Made by a program: the position numbers and the translations under genes. This document shows, piece after piece, positions 51,176 to 62,439 of a DNA stretch of 64,000 nucleotides (positions are counted from its first letter, which is position 1; the number at the start of each line of letters is the position of its first letter). The stretch is from Massariosphaeria phaeospora (Eukaryota > Ascomycota > Dothideomycetes > Pleosporales). The notes beneath the pieces are model-generated. The model saw only the letters and a list, made by a program, of their open reading frames with translations, was not told the origin of the DNA and did not search any database. Where the stretch lies: NCBI GenBank assembly GCA_011032825.1, contig JAADJZ010000011.1:930001-994000 (forward strand). The letters run 5' to 3'.

Positions 51176-52022
51176 CTAGAAATCTGCGGCCTCGGCAAAG
51201 CGCGCCACGATAGCAGGGCCTGCAACAGGGCGCCCAAAGCCAGCTACTACATGTACAGACGAGTTTGTCCAGATATCGAGCAAAGGCCAAACATCGACTC
51301 CGGTGTTTCCCTCTTCAACTTTTCCGGAGTACCGGCCCATAGCAACTATAATATAGCCCTTGTACGGAAAGCGGCTCACCATACCTCCAAACGGGTGGTC
51401 TGCGTTGGTAATCATATTGTTAACAAAAACAAGTTCATGCGAGATGGCATAGAATGTCTTCACATATTTGCTGACGTCGTGTAGCTCCACGCAAACCTCC
51501 TCCTTGCGCAGGTACTCATTCCTGAAGTCGAAGCGGATCTTTTAACAGACTTGCGGCAGAAACATGTACGGGCGAGAACTATCAGCCGGGTTCGTGCAGG
51601 TTTCGGCAGGAACGAGTGCATCAAGGCGGCCTTGTCGACTACGCGTACGTAACTTTGATAAACAAGGTCGATGCACGAGCATCACTATGTTTTGTTGGAC
51701 ATCATCGATGACATGTCTATAAATTCGATTGCGAACTTCTACAAGGCGTTAGCATAGGACTCCGTAACTTATCTGAGAACTTTGAGTTCAACAGCAGGAG
51801 ATGGGACAGCAGGAACGTGGATTTACCTCCTGGAAGGTCCAGCAACCCATCCTCTTCCGTAGGTCCCTGTGTGTGATCGTCACTGGCACTGGTGTGCAGG
51901 CCTTTCAATTCACAGACTATTGTATTGCCTCTAGTACCGCGGGGAGAGAGAGCGCAGGAAGTGCGGTCGTTTATATCGAGGGTTGGCCCTGCACTGATGG
52001 TCCCTGGAGCCAGGACTGGCAA
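51176..52022 (-). pseudogene. F-box-like array member with premature stop
   Basis: Exon 1 is 52022-51827 and exon 2 is 51738-51176, joined by a phase-1 GTAAAT...TTGTAG intron that rebuilds LDLPGEVRNRIYRHVIDD. The joined frame is 253 codons long, the normal size for the family, but contains one TAA at 51544-51542. It lies in the block that reads QVCRKIR in the relative at 62440-63325; here QVC is followed directly by the stop and then KIRFDFRNEYLRKEE. The remaining part is intact up to TAG at 51178-51176. A single nonsense change, a sequencing error or, less likely, a truncated functional protein would explain it. Function of the family is unknown. Confidence 0.75.
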
Positions 52023-53823
52023 AGGACGTCTGGATTGTTAGCTAGGACCATGGACTGCTTTTTCCACTGCAAGTTGTGCAGAAGACTGGGAATAGAAGGT
52101 ACTTACGCCATGATGCTGTCCGAAAATCTGACCCGGTGTTACACTTCAGCTAATTCAGGCTCTGATCGCAGATAAGCACAACTAGCACTTGTGCGTGTAT
52201 GGAGAAGGAGGTCGAGAAGGTGTTGAGCGGTTTTTCGAGTTGGCGCACTGTGAGCGTGGAAGTATAATGCCCTCGCTGTCTCAGCCGCTAATGTTCTTGT
52301 AGGAGCTCCCCAACGGATGTAGGCGAGAACCTGCAGAGACTCAGGGACGACCTCACTCGATATCGATGATTCAGATATATTCGGAGATTCTACAGCAGCT
52401 GATTGCGTGAAGTGGACAGTTCAGAGCAGAGAGGAGAGCGCAAAAGGTCGTGGTGAAATTTCTGTTGAGTGTGGGCGCGGTGCCCAGACAGGCCGACCAC
52501 GGGCAAAATTGCGCCGGCGAAATTAATTGTTTGTGGTTATGGCGAGAGCAGGGCTCTGAGATGATCTGATGGAGATAGACGCTTCGGTGTCTCTTTCTAG
52601 GCGAGGGCGAGGCGGGCGCGGTAGCTGCGGTAGCTGCGGTAGCTGCGGTCACTGGTAGGCGCTGTGCCCAGGCAGGCGGATAGCAGTGCCAACGAAGAAG
52701 CTAGACGTCCAGAATTAAAGCCAGAGCAATACTGGGTGATGTGGCTCTGAAAGCAACCTTCTGGTGTCTTTCGGTATGTGAGGGCGGACGGGGGCTGGTA
52801 ACTGCATGAACTTACGGGCGCGCCGACACTACAGGCTGCCCAACGCCCACTGGCCAGGATGAGACCGTGTCGGAACTGATAGGGCGAGCGCAGTATTGTC
52901 TGATATTCTGCGTTGATCAAAGATGGTGGTAAGGTGTTTAGGTGTTTTGGTCGTCCGCAGCGCACTTTTGGCCACCCGCCCCGCCAGTGTCCCCAAAACC
53001 TCAACTTCGACTATGATCTTGTACCCAGTCTGTGACGCTGGAGAAAAGAAGGAGCACTTCGAGATGCTCGTGCAGTCGATTGCCTCTATGGACCGGCATA
53101 TAATGCCGGCACAAGTGCTTGTAGCGGTACTGGGTGCGTCCATTCCGTCTCCTCCCTATGGCCCCGAGCAGAGTCGCACTGGGAAACGAGCCTCGACCTA
53201 TGGACTTATAGCCGCATTCTCGAACATTTTCTGAACCCGCTGATACCGAAGATGTTCGTCGCCGATCCCTTCAAGCATTGGGCCGGCCACAACCAGAACA
53301 GGCCAGCATGCCGGAGAGGGGTAAGCGACTCGCTGCCTCTCTAGGTCCATGCGAAAACTCCGAAAAGGACGACTGAAGATACAGGACAGGAGAAACAGGG
53401 GGTGCAGCACCCCCGGGCTACGCACTCAGGCTTACGCTCTGCATGAAGCAGCGGCCTTTCCGCATGGAACCCCAAGCCGACAGGTACTTAACACCCCATC
53501 GCTTTATATGAATGACCGGTGATACTGCCACGGCAGTAGGAAATTTCGAAGATACGTCCAGGTTCATGCCCGCAGAGTTTGCCCTTGTTTGCTTCCCAAG
53601 CGGCGATCGCGACGACTGCCGCGACTGCCGCGACTTCCAACGTGAGCCCGAAAAACAGCGACTACAGTGGCGGCGATGATGGAAAACACAATATACGAGG
53701 AATCCAGCTGGCCAGGGCTGTACCTGCCAGTCGCCTACCAGTCTGATGGGCGAGATGATCGACCTGAAACTCTCAGAGACGCAATTCTTTTGGCGAACTT
53801 GCAGCGCGAGGGTAGAAGCCATC
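52023..53823. other. Gene-poor region with short repeats
   Basis: A nonamer GGTAGCTGC is repeated three times at 52620-52646. About 150 bp apart are two similar segments (around 52480 and 52655) containing GTGCCCAGACAGGC and GTGCCCAGGCAGGC. Open frames on both strands show no domains. Relics of array genes are possible but could not be demonstrated. Confidence 0.5.
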
Positions 53824-54123
53824 CTAAATCCAGGTTGGGACTGAGGATAATTGGTGATACCATTTCCTGAAGTTTGCTACTCCCTGATCGACGAGCTGGC
53901 CGACGGGCAGACCAACGAGACTGGCCAGAACGAATAGCAGAGCGATGAGGCTGACAACTAGACTGACTAGACCGAGGAGACCGAAGAGTATACCAGCGAG
54001 GTTAAGGAGTAGGCCACCTAAACGAACGAGCAGGCCACCAAGGCCAAGAAGGAGACCACCGAAGCCAGGAATTAGACTGAAGAGCATCCCCAAAAGTAGA
54101 CCGACAAGCAGATCCTTTGGCAT
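53824..54123 (-). CDS. Small, very hydrophobic Leu/Gly-repeat protein (tentative)
   Basis: A 99-aa frame from ATG 54123. Nearly the whole central part is hydrophobic with a repeating LGGLL pattern: PGFGGLLLGLGGLLVRLGG, then LLNLAGILFGLLGLVSLVV and LIALLFVLASLVGL. A short charged/aromatic tail ends in FRKWYHQLSSVPTWI. It could be a small membrane protein. The repetitive composition could also come from a low-complexity DNA stretch, and no splice or promoter evidence supports it. An in-frame upstream ATG at 54255 adds 44 residues without clear features. Confidence 0.4.
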   Translation of the reverse strand: MPKDLLVGLLLGMLFSLIPGFGGLLLGLGGLLVRLGGLLLNLAGILFGLLGLVSLVVSLIALLFVLASLVGLPVGQLVDQGVANFRKWYHQLSSVPTWI

Positions 54124-55494
54124 ATCTACAAGTGATGTTGTGATAGTAGTGTGCGTGTAAGAGAATGAGAAAGAAAAAGGCACGGAACATTTCATAGCAG
54201 TCGCGCATGCCGTACCACGGTGCTGGTAACCAAAAAGACTACTCATACATCGCACGTCGGAAAATAAAATGAAGCTCGTGGCATGAACATGGAAAACCGT
54301 CTCCTATACGCAAGGCTGCTGATTGGCAGCCGCCTCGAGCACGCCCGAAAGAGCCATAAAGCTTTCAGGAGCTTGGAGATGCGCTTGAAAATGGGTAACA
54401 CCAACAGCGGAGAGCAGTGTGAGGAAGAAAAATGAAGAGAGAAGGAGGGCGAGAGACAGCAGGTGGAGAAAATCCTGCCTCAGTGCTGCCTCGCCGCTTC
54501 CGTCTTCGGTGACGGCGAGGTTGCGCCCATGACAGCGATACCGGGCCCCTTTCTCAGGCAGGCACGCCTACGTCCTGAACGACGACCCTGTCAGCATGCG
54601 ATGCGAGAACAAATGGATGGATGAGCAAACAGACGAAACACTACCTTACTCCCCGAGTCCGCGTAGAGCACTTTGTTGCTCGTCAACCAAGCAGTGAGGC
54701 CGCATCTTCGTCACATCGCAGGCGCCCCTTGCGAATACGCCGTGACTGACGCATTCCCAGGACACCAGACTCAAGGGCTGCATTGTCAACTCAACTCGGG
54801 CAATCCGATACGTCGGCAAACATCGCTGAGATTCTGTTCGGAGAGTTCCTGTGGTGTGGTTGCAAGCAGTTGAAACGGCTGTCTGCCTTGGAGTTGAGGA
54901 GTGGGGTGTGGGGTGTGAAGTGATCTCGCTGCCGGTGTAACAGCGAGCGTGGAAGGCGCGTCCCATTATTAATCGGCACCCCACGGACACCCACACTTTG
55001 ATTCATTGCTAGCGTCGGGGTCTGCAGCGCTCTTCTATCCAACGGCGACCAAAGCAAGCTAATCATTCCAAATCACGAGAAATATGTTCGAACTGCTTGG
55101 CCTAACTCCTGACAGTGCTTCCACTCGACCTCAACAACGACCCCTAGAAGCGGGCTTGCCTTGAGGTAACTTTCCAAGCGAATCGATACGCAGCTCAGCG
55201 ATTACCAAGTGCAAATTTTTCACTGTGTCCTCAGTCCCGGCAGCAAACGATGCCTTTCTCATATCAGGAAAGTACATCTCGCAAACACCCTATTGGACAT
55301 GAACAATCGTGTACCACGGCATCATAATCAAACGAAGCTCGTTTATGGGCTCGCAACAACCTTTCTCCACGGCATCCGTCCCCGTTCCTACCCTCCGGCC
55401 ACACCACCCACACTCGCCTCGAGGATAAAACCCACCGCCACGAGAGTAGAACGGCCACAAATTTCTCACCCAAAACATACACACTGATCACAAA
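54124..55494. other. Intergenic region
   Basis: No gene could be supported. Its right end is the promoter of the first + strand array member. Confidence 0.45.
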
Positions 55495-56483
55495 ATGGGA
55501 ATCAGGATTCCTTCAGTTCTGAGTCGGGTCTTCGCACCCCAAGAGGAAGTCCCTCAGAAGCCGTTCCGCTTCCTTGATCTCTCAGGAGGTAAGTGCCCCC
55601 GAACCCGCTACCGATCTTCCCATCCTTCTCCGAATTCCAAACTCACGCGCCCCCAGAACTCCGCAACCGCGTCTACTACTATGTAGCCACCATGCGTCTC
55701 GACCCCGTACCCACCCGCTTCCAAGCCCTGCTTCGAGGAGACAAATCTCAAAGCGCCCGCTACGCCGCCCTCACACTCGTCAACCGCCAAATCCGCCACG
55801 AGTACCGCCTGATCCAGCGCCGCAACGTGGCCCTCAAGATCAACTGGGCGCATCTCGACCGCTTCCTCACCACCTTCTACAGCACCGACGCCGAGCAGCA
55901 CAGCCCGCCCCAGCGCCTCTACATCATGATCGACATCAACCTCTGCGAGCCGCTGTGGTGGCGCAAACTCCGGACCCGGCCGCCGCACCGCATCCTCTCC
56001 GTAGACGTGCTCCCCCTGCTGAAAATGCGCATGTATGCGCGCGACGCCGGCGCCAACATGCCATGCCACATCGAGGCGCGCATCCAGCGCTATCACCGCT
56101 GGTGCGGCGGCACCCTCACCCCGACCTTCGCCTCCGAGCCCGCCTTCACCGAGCTGTGGCGCTGCTCCGACAACGCGCAGTTCGACGCCCTGCTGCGCCG
56201 CGACGCGTTCCTCAAGATCGAGATCAGCCGCTCCAGCGGGGCGGATCCCGCGGCGGCGCCGCGCATGGACATCCATATGAAGACGGGGGGGTCGTCGGCA
56301 CGGCCTCGCCAGCCGCATAGCTTTGCGCAGTTGGGGCTGCCTGGCCTGGATGCTGAGCTGTTTGGCTTGATTTGTAAGTTCCAGAGGAAGGGCGGGCTGC
56401 CACTGTGTCTGTGGAGCGATGAGGAACACCAGAACAGAGATGTTGCGTTTAGCATTGCCAATTTCTTGCTAGACCGGCTGTGA
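55495..56483 (+). CDS. F-box-like array member (two exons)
   Basis: Exons 55495-55588 and 55657-56483 give 306 aa. The phase-1 intron (GTAAGT...CCCAG) sits inside the signature and rebuilds FRFLDLSGELRNRVYYYV. Family blocks follow: LTLVNRQIRHEYRLIQ (QVCRxIRxEF block), VDVLPLLKMRM (DILPLIR block) and a C-terminal region about 50 residues longer than its neighbours. The family resembles fungal F-box-like proteins with an LPxELRNxIY start. Adaptor function in ubiquitin ligation is possible but unshown. Exon sums and signature support a functional gene. Confidence 0.82.
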
Positions 56484-56704
56484 TGATAGCTCTGCTTTGG
56501 TGCGCTGTAAAGGAAAAATAAAGATTAGTGGATGGCTAAGACGCGTTGGACTACGTACTCATATGGGCCCAGATAGTGAATCTGCTCTTAGATTTTCTCT
56601 TAGTGGAGTGCATGGATAATCTGTGGAGTGAGCGGAGCACAGACGGCGGAGCGTATGGTTGCAAATGCAGTCACGAAACAAACACTCAGAGGGTGCGATT
56701 GGGT

Positions 56705-56816
56705 GTGCAAGTGATTTTTATCATACACCGTGAGAATGAGAAAACCCGCCGATGCCTAGCTGATACTGAGACTTCCGAACCACGCCCATGGGCGTATGAT
56801 TAGCTGTCTCTTGTTG
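56705..56816 (+). repeat. Diverged direct repeat, copy 1
   Basis: It shares ordered blocks with 56886-56994: GTGCAAGTGA, CCGTGAGAATGA, CGCCGATGC and ATGGGCGTATGATTAGC. It is read by eye, so the edges are approximate. Confidence 0.6.
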
Positions 56817-56885
56817 TGCGTCACCGGCGCAAGATTTTTTTGGATAGCCAAAGGGCAAAGTAAGCCAAGCTACCTCGATCGTATA

Positions 56886-56994
56886 GTGCAAGTGAAGTCT
56901 GCCGTCTGCCGTGAGAATGAAAAATTTCGCCGGTGCTCTGTGAATTGAGAACCTCGAAGAGTGGCTATGGGTGTATAATTGGCGGCCTTTTGTT
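56886..56994 (+). repeat. Diverged direct repeat, copy 2
   Basis: The matching blocks here are GTGCAAGTGA, CCGTGAGAATGA, CGCCGGTGC and ATGGGTGTATAATTGGC. Many differences from copy 1 are C/T or G/A transitions. Confidence 0.6.
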
Positions 56995-57443
56995 AGGTAT
57001 TTGGTGGAAGTCAGGTCTCGCGAGTGAGTTGTGTGGATGTGATCGGAGAGCCCCCGTTACATGCCTCTTCGACTAGCAAATAATTGCCAAGTCCATGTGC
57101 GGTCTTGAAAATGGTAATGGTAGTCTCGTGTACGGCCTCCTAGATAAGTCGAGGCGGTGCTGAAATTGGCCTTCTAGCGCGACGGCTGAGGCACTGGGTG
57201 AGTGGGTTGTTGCTGAGTTGGTGTGTGGTGTTATGTGGCCAGGCCCGGGGCGGCAACGGCAGCTCGGTCGCTGGGCGCTAGTCCCCATCTGAGTAAGCGC
57301 AGACCCCGCGCTTGGCACCATGTTCACATCCACGGTTGACAGCACAATAAAGTTTTCGCGAGCTCGCATCCATCGCACTCGCAATCTTACACACAAGACC
57401 TCACAACAAGCAGCAAGCGCTCTTCTATTGTCAATATTGCAGC

Positions 57444-58258
57444 ATGTTCCAATGCTTCAGGTGGAAGAAGGCTCGATTCCGCTTTCTGGATCTGCCACCG
57501 GGTGCGGCAATACAAGTACAGGACACCTACACGTGGATGCTAATAACTGAACAGAGCTTCGTGACCGCGTCTACCACTTTGTGCGCGAGTCCTACGCGAC
57601 ACCAAGCTCGGAACACCGCATATATGCGAAGAACAAGCACATCGCGGCCTTGGCATATACATGCAAGCAGGTCTACCACGAATACTGGCCGATCGGCTTG
57701 CAGGCGATGCAGATTCACGTCAATATCAAGGGCTTGCCGAGACTTATCGCGTCTCTTCGCTGCCTCTCGCCGAAACTGGAAGTCTTCCCGCGCAAGATCG
57801 TTGTACGCCTGGACAAGCCAGCCACGGTGATTGCGAAAGCGCGTTTTCTGGATTCAATCGACATTCTCCCACTCATACGCTTTCAACATCTTAGCAACTA
57901 CCAACAGTCCGAGATTGAGTTCGTGGTCAGCAGCAGCGACAGTAGGAGGAGAAAGCGACTTCAGTGGGAAGAGTGCCAGTCGTTGAACCGCTTTGTCAAA
58001 GGCGACCACTGGAATCGTGTCTTGGAGGATCCGAGCCTTCAGAGGGTAGACCTTGTCAGGAGTCTGGAGTTTGAATGCTCGATGGTGCAGGTGATGTTCA
58101 TGTCGGACACCACGGTGTGCTTTGTCCAGAAATACAGCCAGTGTACCCTGAAGGAATGGCTTGAACTGACGGAGCAGACTATGGAGAAACTCGGACTTCC
58201 AGTCATTCCAACTCAGCGGGCGGGAATTACTGTCCTTATTCACGTACCCCGAGACTAG
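57444..58258 (+). CDS. F-box-like array member (two exons)
   Basis: Exons 57444-57501 and 57555-58258 encode 253 aa. The phase-1 intron (GTGCGG donor, GCTAATAAC branch, ACAG) rebuilds FRFLDLPPELRDRVYHFV. Conserved blocks are LAYTCKQVYHEYWPIG, IDILPLIRFQH, a Ser/Arg-rich stretch (SSSDSRRRKR), GDHWNRVLED and a final hydrophobic strand. The exon 1 peptide is short and basic (MFQCFRWKKAR). It is transcribed in the same direction as the preceding member about 1 kb away. Confidence 0.82.
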
Positions 58259-58850
58259 GGAATCTTGACGGAGGTGAGAGGATGAGAGAGCACCATGCAG
58301 CAGCATCGCTGTTACTATTTTCAGCACCCAGTGCAGGATGCACAGTTCATATTGACGGCAGCGAAAAGAGTATACCGTATCTTGGAGTGTACGCAATGGA
58401 CTTTAAATCATTGGATACTTCGCGGAGTCATCCCGTAGACGAGCCATGGATCTGACAAGTTGGGCTCCACAAAATCAGAATCATTCGCGCAAACTACATA
58501 TATGTCACGAGTAGCAACCAGAGCGACCTTAAATTTATCTGTCTCCACTCGTTCTCCCTCCGTTAAGTTCTAATGCACTAAGCTACCTCGTGGAACCACA
58601 CCCGTGAAAGCAGAGACTCGATTACATGACCAGCACCGCCACATGAAAGCGATCCCCGATACAAAATGTAACGGACACCCCAAGTTCACAACGCGAAATA
58701 CACGCGTTCCGTCGTATGGGCAGACGCGTGCGAATGACGTAACGTGATTGGTTGCATGTTCAGCATAAGAAATCCACCGCGCGTCGTTGCCGTCGACCAC
58801 CCCTCTAACATCACCACCAACGTCAAGACTCTCTCAAGCGCACGCGTTGA
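58259..58850. other. Intergenic region
   Basis: A 40-codon frame starts at ATG 58756 but cannot be joined in frame by any GT-AG intron I could find to the next array member. Nothing else was seen. Confidence 0.4.
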
Positions 58851-59873
58851 CTACTCTTGGAATCACGCAACATAGCTACTCCGCTCACAGCGCCAACTGA
58901 GCGGAGCGCGACAGCCGGACCTGCAACAAAGCCAAGCCAAACATTCCCCTTCGTGAAGCTTCCCGCGGGTAAGAATATTGGTCCAGCTACGCGGCTCTGT
59001 GTGATATGCTGACCGTAACGTAGAAATTCGCAACTGGATTTACCGCTATATCATAGCGGACACTCGCGACAAGTGCGAGCGCCTGCACCGCTCCACCGAC
59101 GCGCCCACGACAACCAAAAACTTAAACAGAACAAACAGTGCCGCTCTGACCCAAGTATGCAGCCAGATCCGCTCGGTTGACCTGCCGGCGTATCTCCAAC
59201 TCTTCTACCCGGGTCCGGATGACTGGAAATACAGCCCCGTATTGCTGAGTATCTATGTGGACGAAACCGTCGAGGAGAAGATCGAGTACGAAAAGCATGT
59301 GCCCCCACGAAGCCACGACTCAATGGACCAGGACGACTGGGAACTGCATATGTTGTTGGCCGCCCCTGTCCCTGCGAGGGTCGAATACTCTACCAAGGTC
59401 TTCAAGAAGGTCGATTTCGCGAATATCGACACAATGCGGCTTCTCCAAATGCGCGCCGCCTCGCCCACCTTCAAATGCAGTTTCAATTGCACCCCGGCCG
59501 CCTACGCCACTACGAACCACGATTTGGACGCTGCGGGCCTGAAGATGAAGGGAAACATTCAGGGCGAGTTCCTCACCGCGCTTCACAACTTCGACAACGA
59601 GAAATGGCTGCAAGACATCCGCGACGGCTCTATCGTGTCAGTAACTTGTCAAGAAGCGGCAGTCGCGAGCGAGTACGTCAGCGTCTCCATTCGATTTGGA
59701 AGATACACCGCGTCGCATTACGTCAAGTACGGCGGCGTTCGAGAGGTCGCATTGGCTATCTCAAGGAGTCGGGCCTGGAAGCTTTGGACGGTCAGCAGAT
59801 TCACTTCTTGGTTGGCATGGCGTCTCGCGAAATGCAAAATACATCCAACGAAAGTATTTCGATGATTCTCTAG
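58851..59873 (+). pseudogene. F-box-like array member, no visible start and frameshifted 3' end
   Basis: An intron at 58969-59023 (GTAAGA...GTAG, phase 1) rebuilds FVKLPAEIRNWIYRYIIADTR. The frame is open upstream only to a TGA near 58850 and contains no ATG. Exon 2 carries LTQVCSQIRS, IDTMRLLQMRA and NEKWLQDIRDGS. The reading frame in use then runs to 59865 with an Arg/Trp-rich end unlike its relatives. The neighbouring frame from about 59745 to TAG 59871-59873 instead reads GRIGYLKESGLEALDGQ, which matches the C-terminal block of the members at 61315 and 62440. A one-base loss near 59,720-59,745 is the simplest explanation. It is either a pseudogene or affected by an assembly error. Confidence 0.65.
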
Positions 59874-59887
59874 TATGATTCTCTAGT
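59862..59887 (+). repeat. 13-bp tandem duplication over the stop codon
   Basis: ATGATTCTCTAGT occurs twice back to back. The family-like reading frame of the array pseudogene ends at the TAG inside the first copy. Confidence 0.9.
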
Positions 59888-61203
59888 ATGCAACACAGAA
59901 TCCGACATACGCTTCCCTGGAGATTCTCGTCAGCTTTGGATGCGCAGAAGAGTTGTTCGAGGTTGACTCAACCCCACTCGATTGAAGCTCTACTCCGGAT
60001 CAAGATTTGTTAAGATTTCATTTGCCATTTCTGCAGACCCGAAAAGTTCATTCCACACTTGATTTCGCTGGAGGAAATGTTGAAGACATCAGCGCCCACA
60101 CCCGCAAGGCACAAAAATGGTTGGAGACTTTCTCCTGTCTCATCACGATTCAGATTTTCGCGAAGATGTCAGCACCTTTTTCTTTGCCGCACAGGGCGCC
60201 GCTTCGAAAGCACAGCGATTGACACAGCGCCGAACCGCGCGTTTGGTATTGACTGTCTACTTTCCCACGCAGTATCATCGCAACAAATAACATACAGCTA
60301 TTTATGAACCTGCTTTCACTTGCGACTGTACAACTACTGTTGATGCTTTCACACCAACTTACTTCGCTATCATTCGAACCTCATACTTGCATTCGACACA
60401 GCGCCCCAGTATACGAACCTATACATTCTCTGGGGGTAGATTCGATACAGTAGCTTTGGTCTCGTGATAGTAGCGACACAGCATACCATGTAGCGTTAGA
60501 GCGAAACCACCCCCGAACCATCACGATTTTCTCTTCGATTTTTCGATTTAAAGCGCATCCATGGATACATTCCACACCTCTGTGTAGCCAGCAATCCTGA
60601 TCCTGTCCATCGATCACTCCGTCTCAAACCCTCAGCCGTTTCTCCAACCCCCATGCTCATCGCCCTCACAAACCACCAGCTAATCTATCCAAAGATAACT
60701 CTCTCACTACACCTCTCCGCTTCACCACACCATGAACGCAAAATGAAAGCTTCTCCAGCTCCCTGAAGAACACCGTTTCACGTGCCCAGTATCCCACCCG
60801 GGCCCCTTCTGCGCCGATCATCCACCCCACTCTACCCCGCACCCGCCCATTGGCCGCCCTGACACCCTGCAGCCAATCCCGCCGATCACTTAATCTTCCG
60901 TCATCCATCACATGCACCCTGAATAATTTGTCTGCGACCTATGAACGCTGCGAAGTGGGATTTAGGCGTCATGCGGCAGGTCATCGCGTGTGCGAGATTG
61001 GGTTGGATTGCATTGGGGGGTATCTTGGGGCGCGGTGACGTGAGACGTGTGATGGGCTGATGGATGGTGGTGGTAGACCCCGCGTTCTTGTAGGTAGGTA
61101 TAAGGTGGCCGCGGGTCACAAGAAATCCAACACGCAATAAAGAAATCCCAACACGCACTAAAGAAATCCAACACGCACTAGAAACTCGGGAGCTTTGAAG
61201 GCA
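59874..61203. other. Intergenic region with a 20-bp triple repeat
   Basis: No gene could be supported. A three-copy repeat lies just upstream of the next array member. Confidence 0.5.
61120..61180 (+). repeat. 20-21-bp tandem repeat, three copies
   Basis: Units at 61120-61139, 61140-61160 and 61161-61180 follow AAGAAATCC(C)AACACGCA and differ by one or two bases. They lie in the likely promoter or 5' UTR of the array gene beginning at 61315. Confidence 0.85.
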
Positions 61204-61314
61204 ATGAGGTTTGGAGAATCGAGAGATCCCCCCAGTATGACTGTCCCGCCCGAACTCGGATGCGCAAGGAGTTGCATCCGCGAAACACCACGAAGCCACG
61301 CAGAAGCCAGGACC

Positions 61315-62144
61315 ATGGAAGCGCAGAGAGGATTCTGCTTTCTCGACTTGCCAGGAGGTGATATCCGACTCCTAAGCTACTCATAGTCATCGCATAGATC
61401 TAACGGTCTTCCGCAGAGATCCGAAACCGCATCTACCACTTCCTCAACGCGCAACGACCCACCGACCGCGCCTACCTCAAACCAGTCCCTTCCAAACCAC
61501 CCACCACTCCCATCGCCCTCACCCAGATATGCCGCCTCATGCGAGCCGAATACCGTCCCCTCTTCCTCTCGACCTGGCGCACCATCGTCAGCGCGCACGA
61601 CCTCACGCCCTTCACGCAGCTTTTCTTCCCGGAAACACACAAAATGCACCCCTCCCTTCTGCCGATCGACTTCGTGCTCAGCGCTGGGCCAGTAACACTG
61701 CAAAACGCAATCCACTACCGCCGCGGCGTCGATATTTTACCCTGGTTGCGGATGCACTCGTGCGCTCACAAAACGCCGCGCCCTGGGTCCTGGTTCTTCG
61801 ATTTGTCGCCGTATGGCGGGCCGCGCCGGGGCAAGCAGTTTGCGGAGTGGGAGGCGCAGCAGGAGAGTTATCTTGAAGTTGAAGAGGCGGTCAATTGGTT
61901 GGCGGAGCATGGAAATGGGCGGTGGGTGGAGGATGTGAGGGAGGGGCGGATTGGGGAGGTGAGGGTTTGTGGGTTGGATAGTAGAGAGAGGGTGCCTTGG
62001 GTGCATGTTCTGTTTGAGGGAGGACGGGCGCCGGGGTATTTGGGGGTTGGAGAAGTGTCGGGGAACGGGAAGACGTATGTTGATGAGGCGGGGTTGGGGT
62101 CGGTGAAGTTGAGATGTTTAGGAATCAATATTGGGACTAAGTAA
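61315..62144 (+). CDS. F-box-like array member (two exons)
   Basis: Exons 61315-61357 and 61417-62144 encode 256 aa. In-frame ATGs at 61204 and 61237 would lengthen the N-terminus, to 293 aa from 61204. The phase-1 intron (GTGATA...CCGCAG) rebuilds FCFLDLPGEIRNRIYHFL. Blocks follow in family order: LTQICRLMRAEYRPLF, VDILPWLRMHS, NGRWVEDVREG and YVDEAGLGSVKLRCLG at the end. I chose 61315 because it gives the short exon 1 seen in the neighbours. Confidence 0.82.
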
Positions 62145-62439
62145 ACTAAATAAAAGTAGTAGTGTAGTGCGAGTATGATACCACACATTAGACAATCACT
62201 GCCTAGAATGTGAATAACCGGCAGCCCTGAAACACACCGGATATAGAATTTGCTTCGTTGTTTCGCTAACACAGATCGAATCTAGCTGTCTTCTGTAGTC
62301 TGTCTAGACATTAGCTAGTATGCTAGATACAATAGAGCTTTGTAGAGATGCAGGTAGGCTGTATCTCTACTGCTGAAAAACGATGTACTATTTAGAGGGT
62401 TGTCTGGCTTATGATGCTGAACGTTGGAACAGTTACTAT
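62145..62439. terminator. Convergent 3' region of two array genes
   Basis: A short spacer between two convergent array members that presumably contains both polyadenylation sites. There is an AATAAA-like stretch (AAATAAAAG) just after the left gene's stop. Confidence 0.4.

Larger units (their letters stand above)
56484..57443. other. Intergenic region with two diverged direct repeats
   Basis: It lies between two array genes. Two about 110-bp related segments are annotated separately. No gene was seen. Confidence 0.55.

Noticed and set aside
52371..53143. Overlapping minus-strand frames of 93-135 codons
   Set aside because: They come from short repeats (GGTAGCTGC and GTGCCCAG-type). No conserved block of the F-box-like family was found in them.
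55608..56429. A 273-codon minus-strand frame
   Set aside because: It is antisense to an array gene whose spliced sense frame carries the family motifs.
60007..60222. LDFAGG-containing frame resembling an array exon 1
   Set aside because: No GT donor follows the motif and no second exon with LRNxIY was found downstream.
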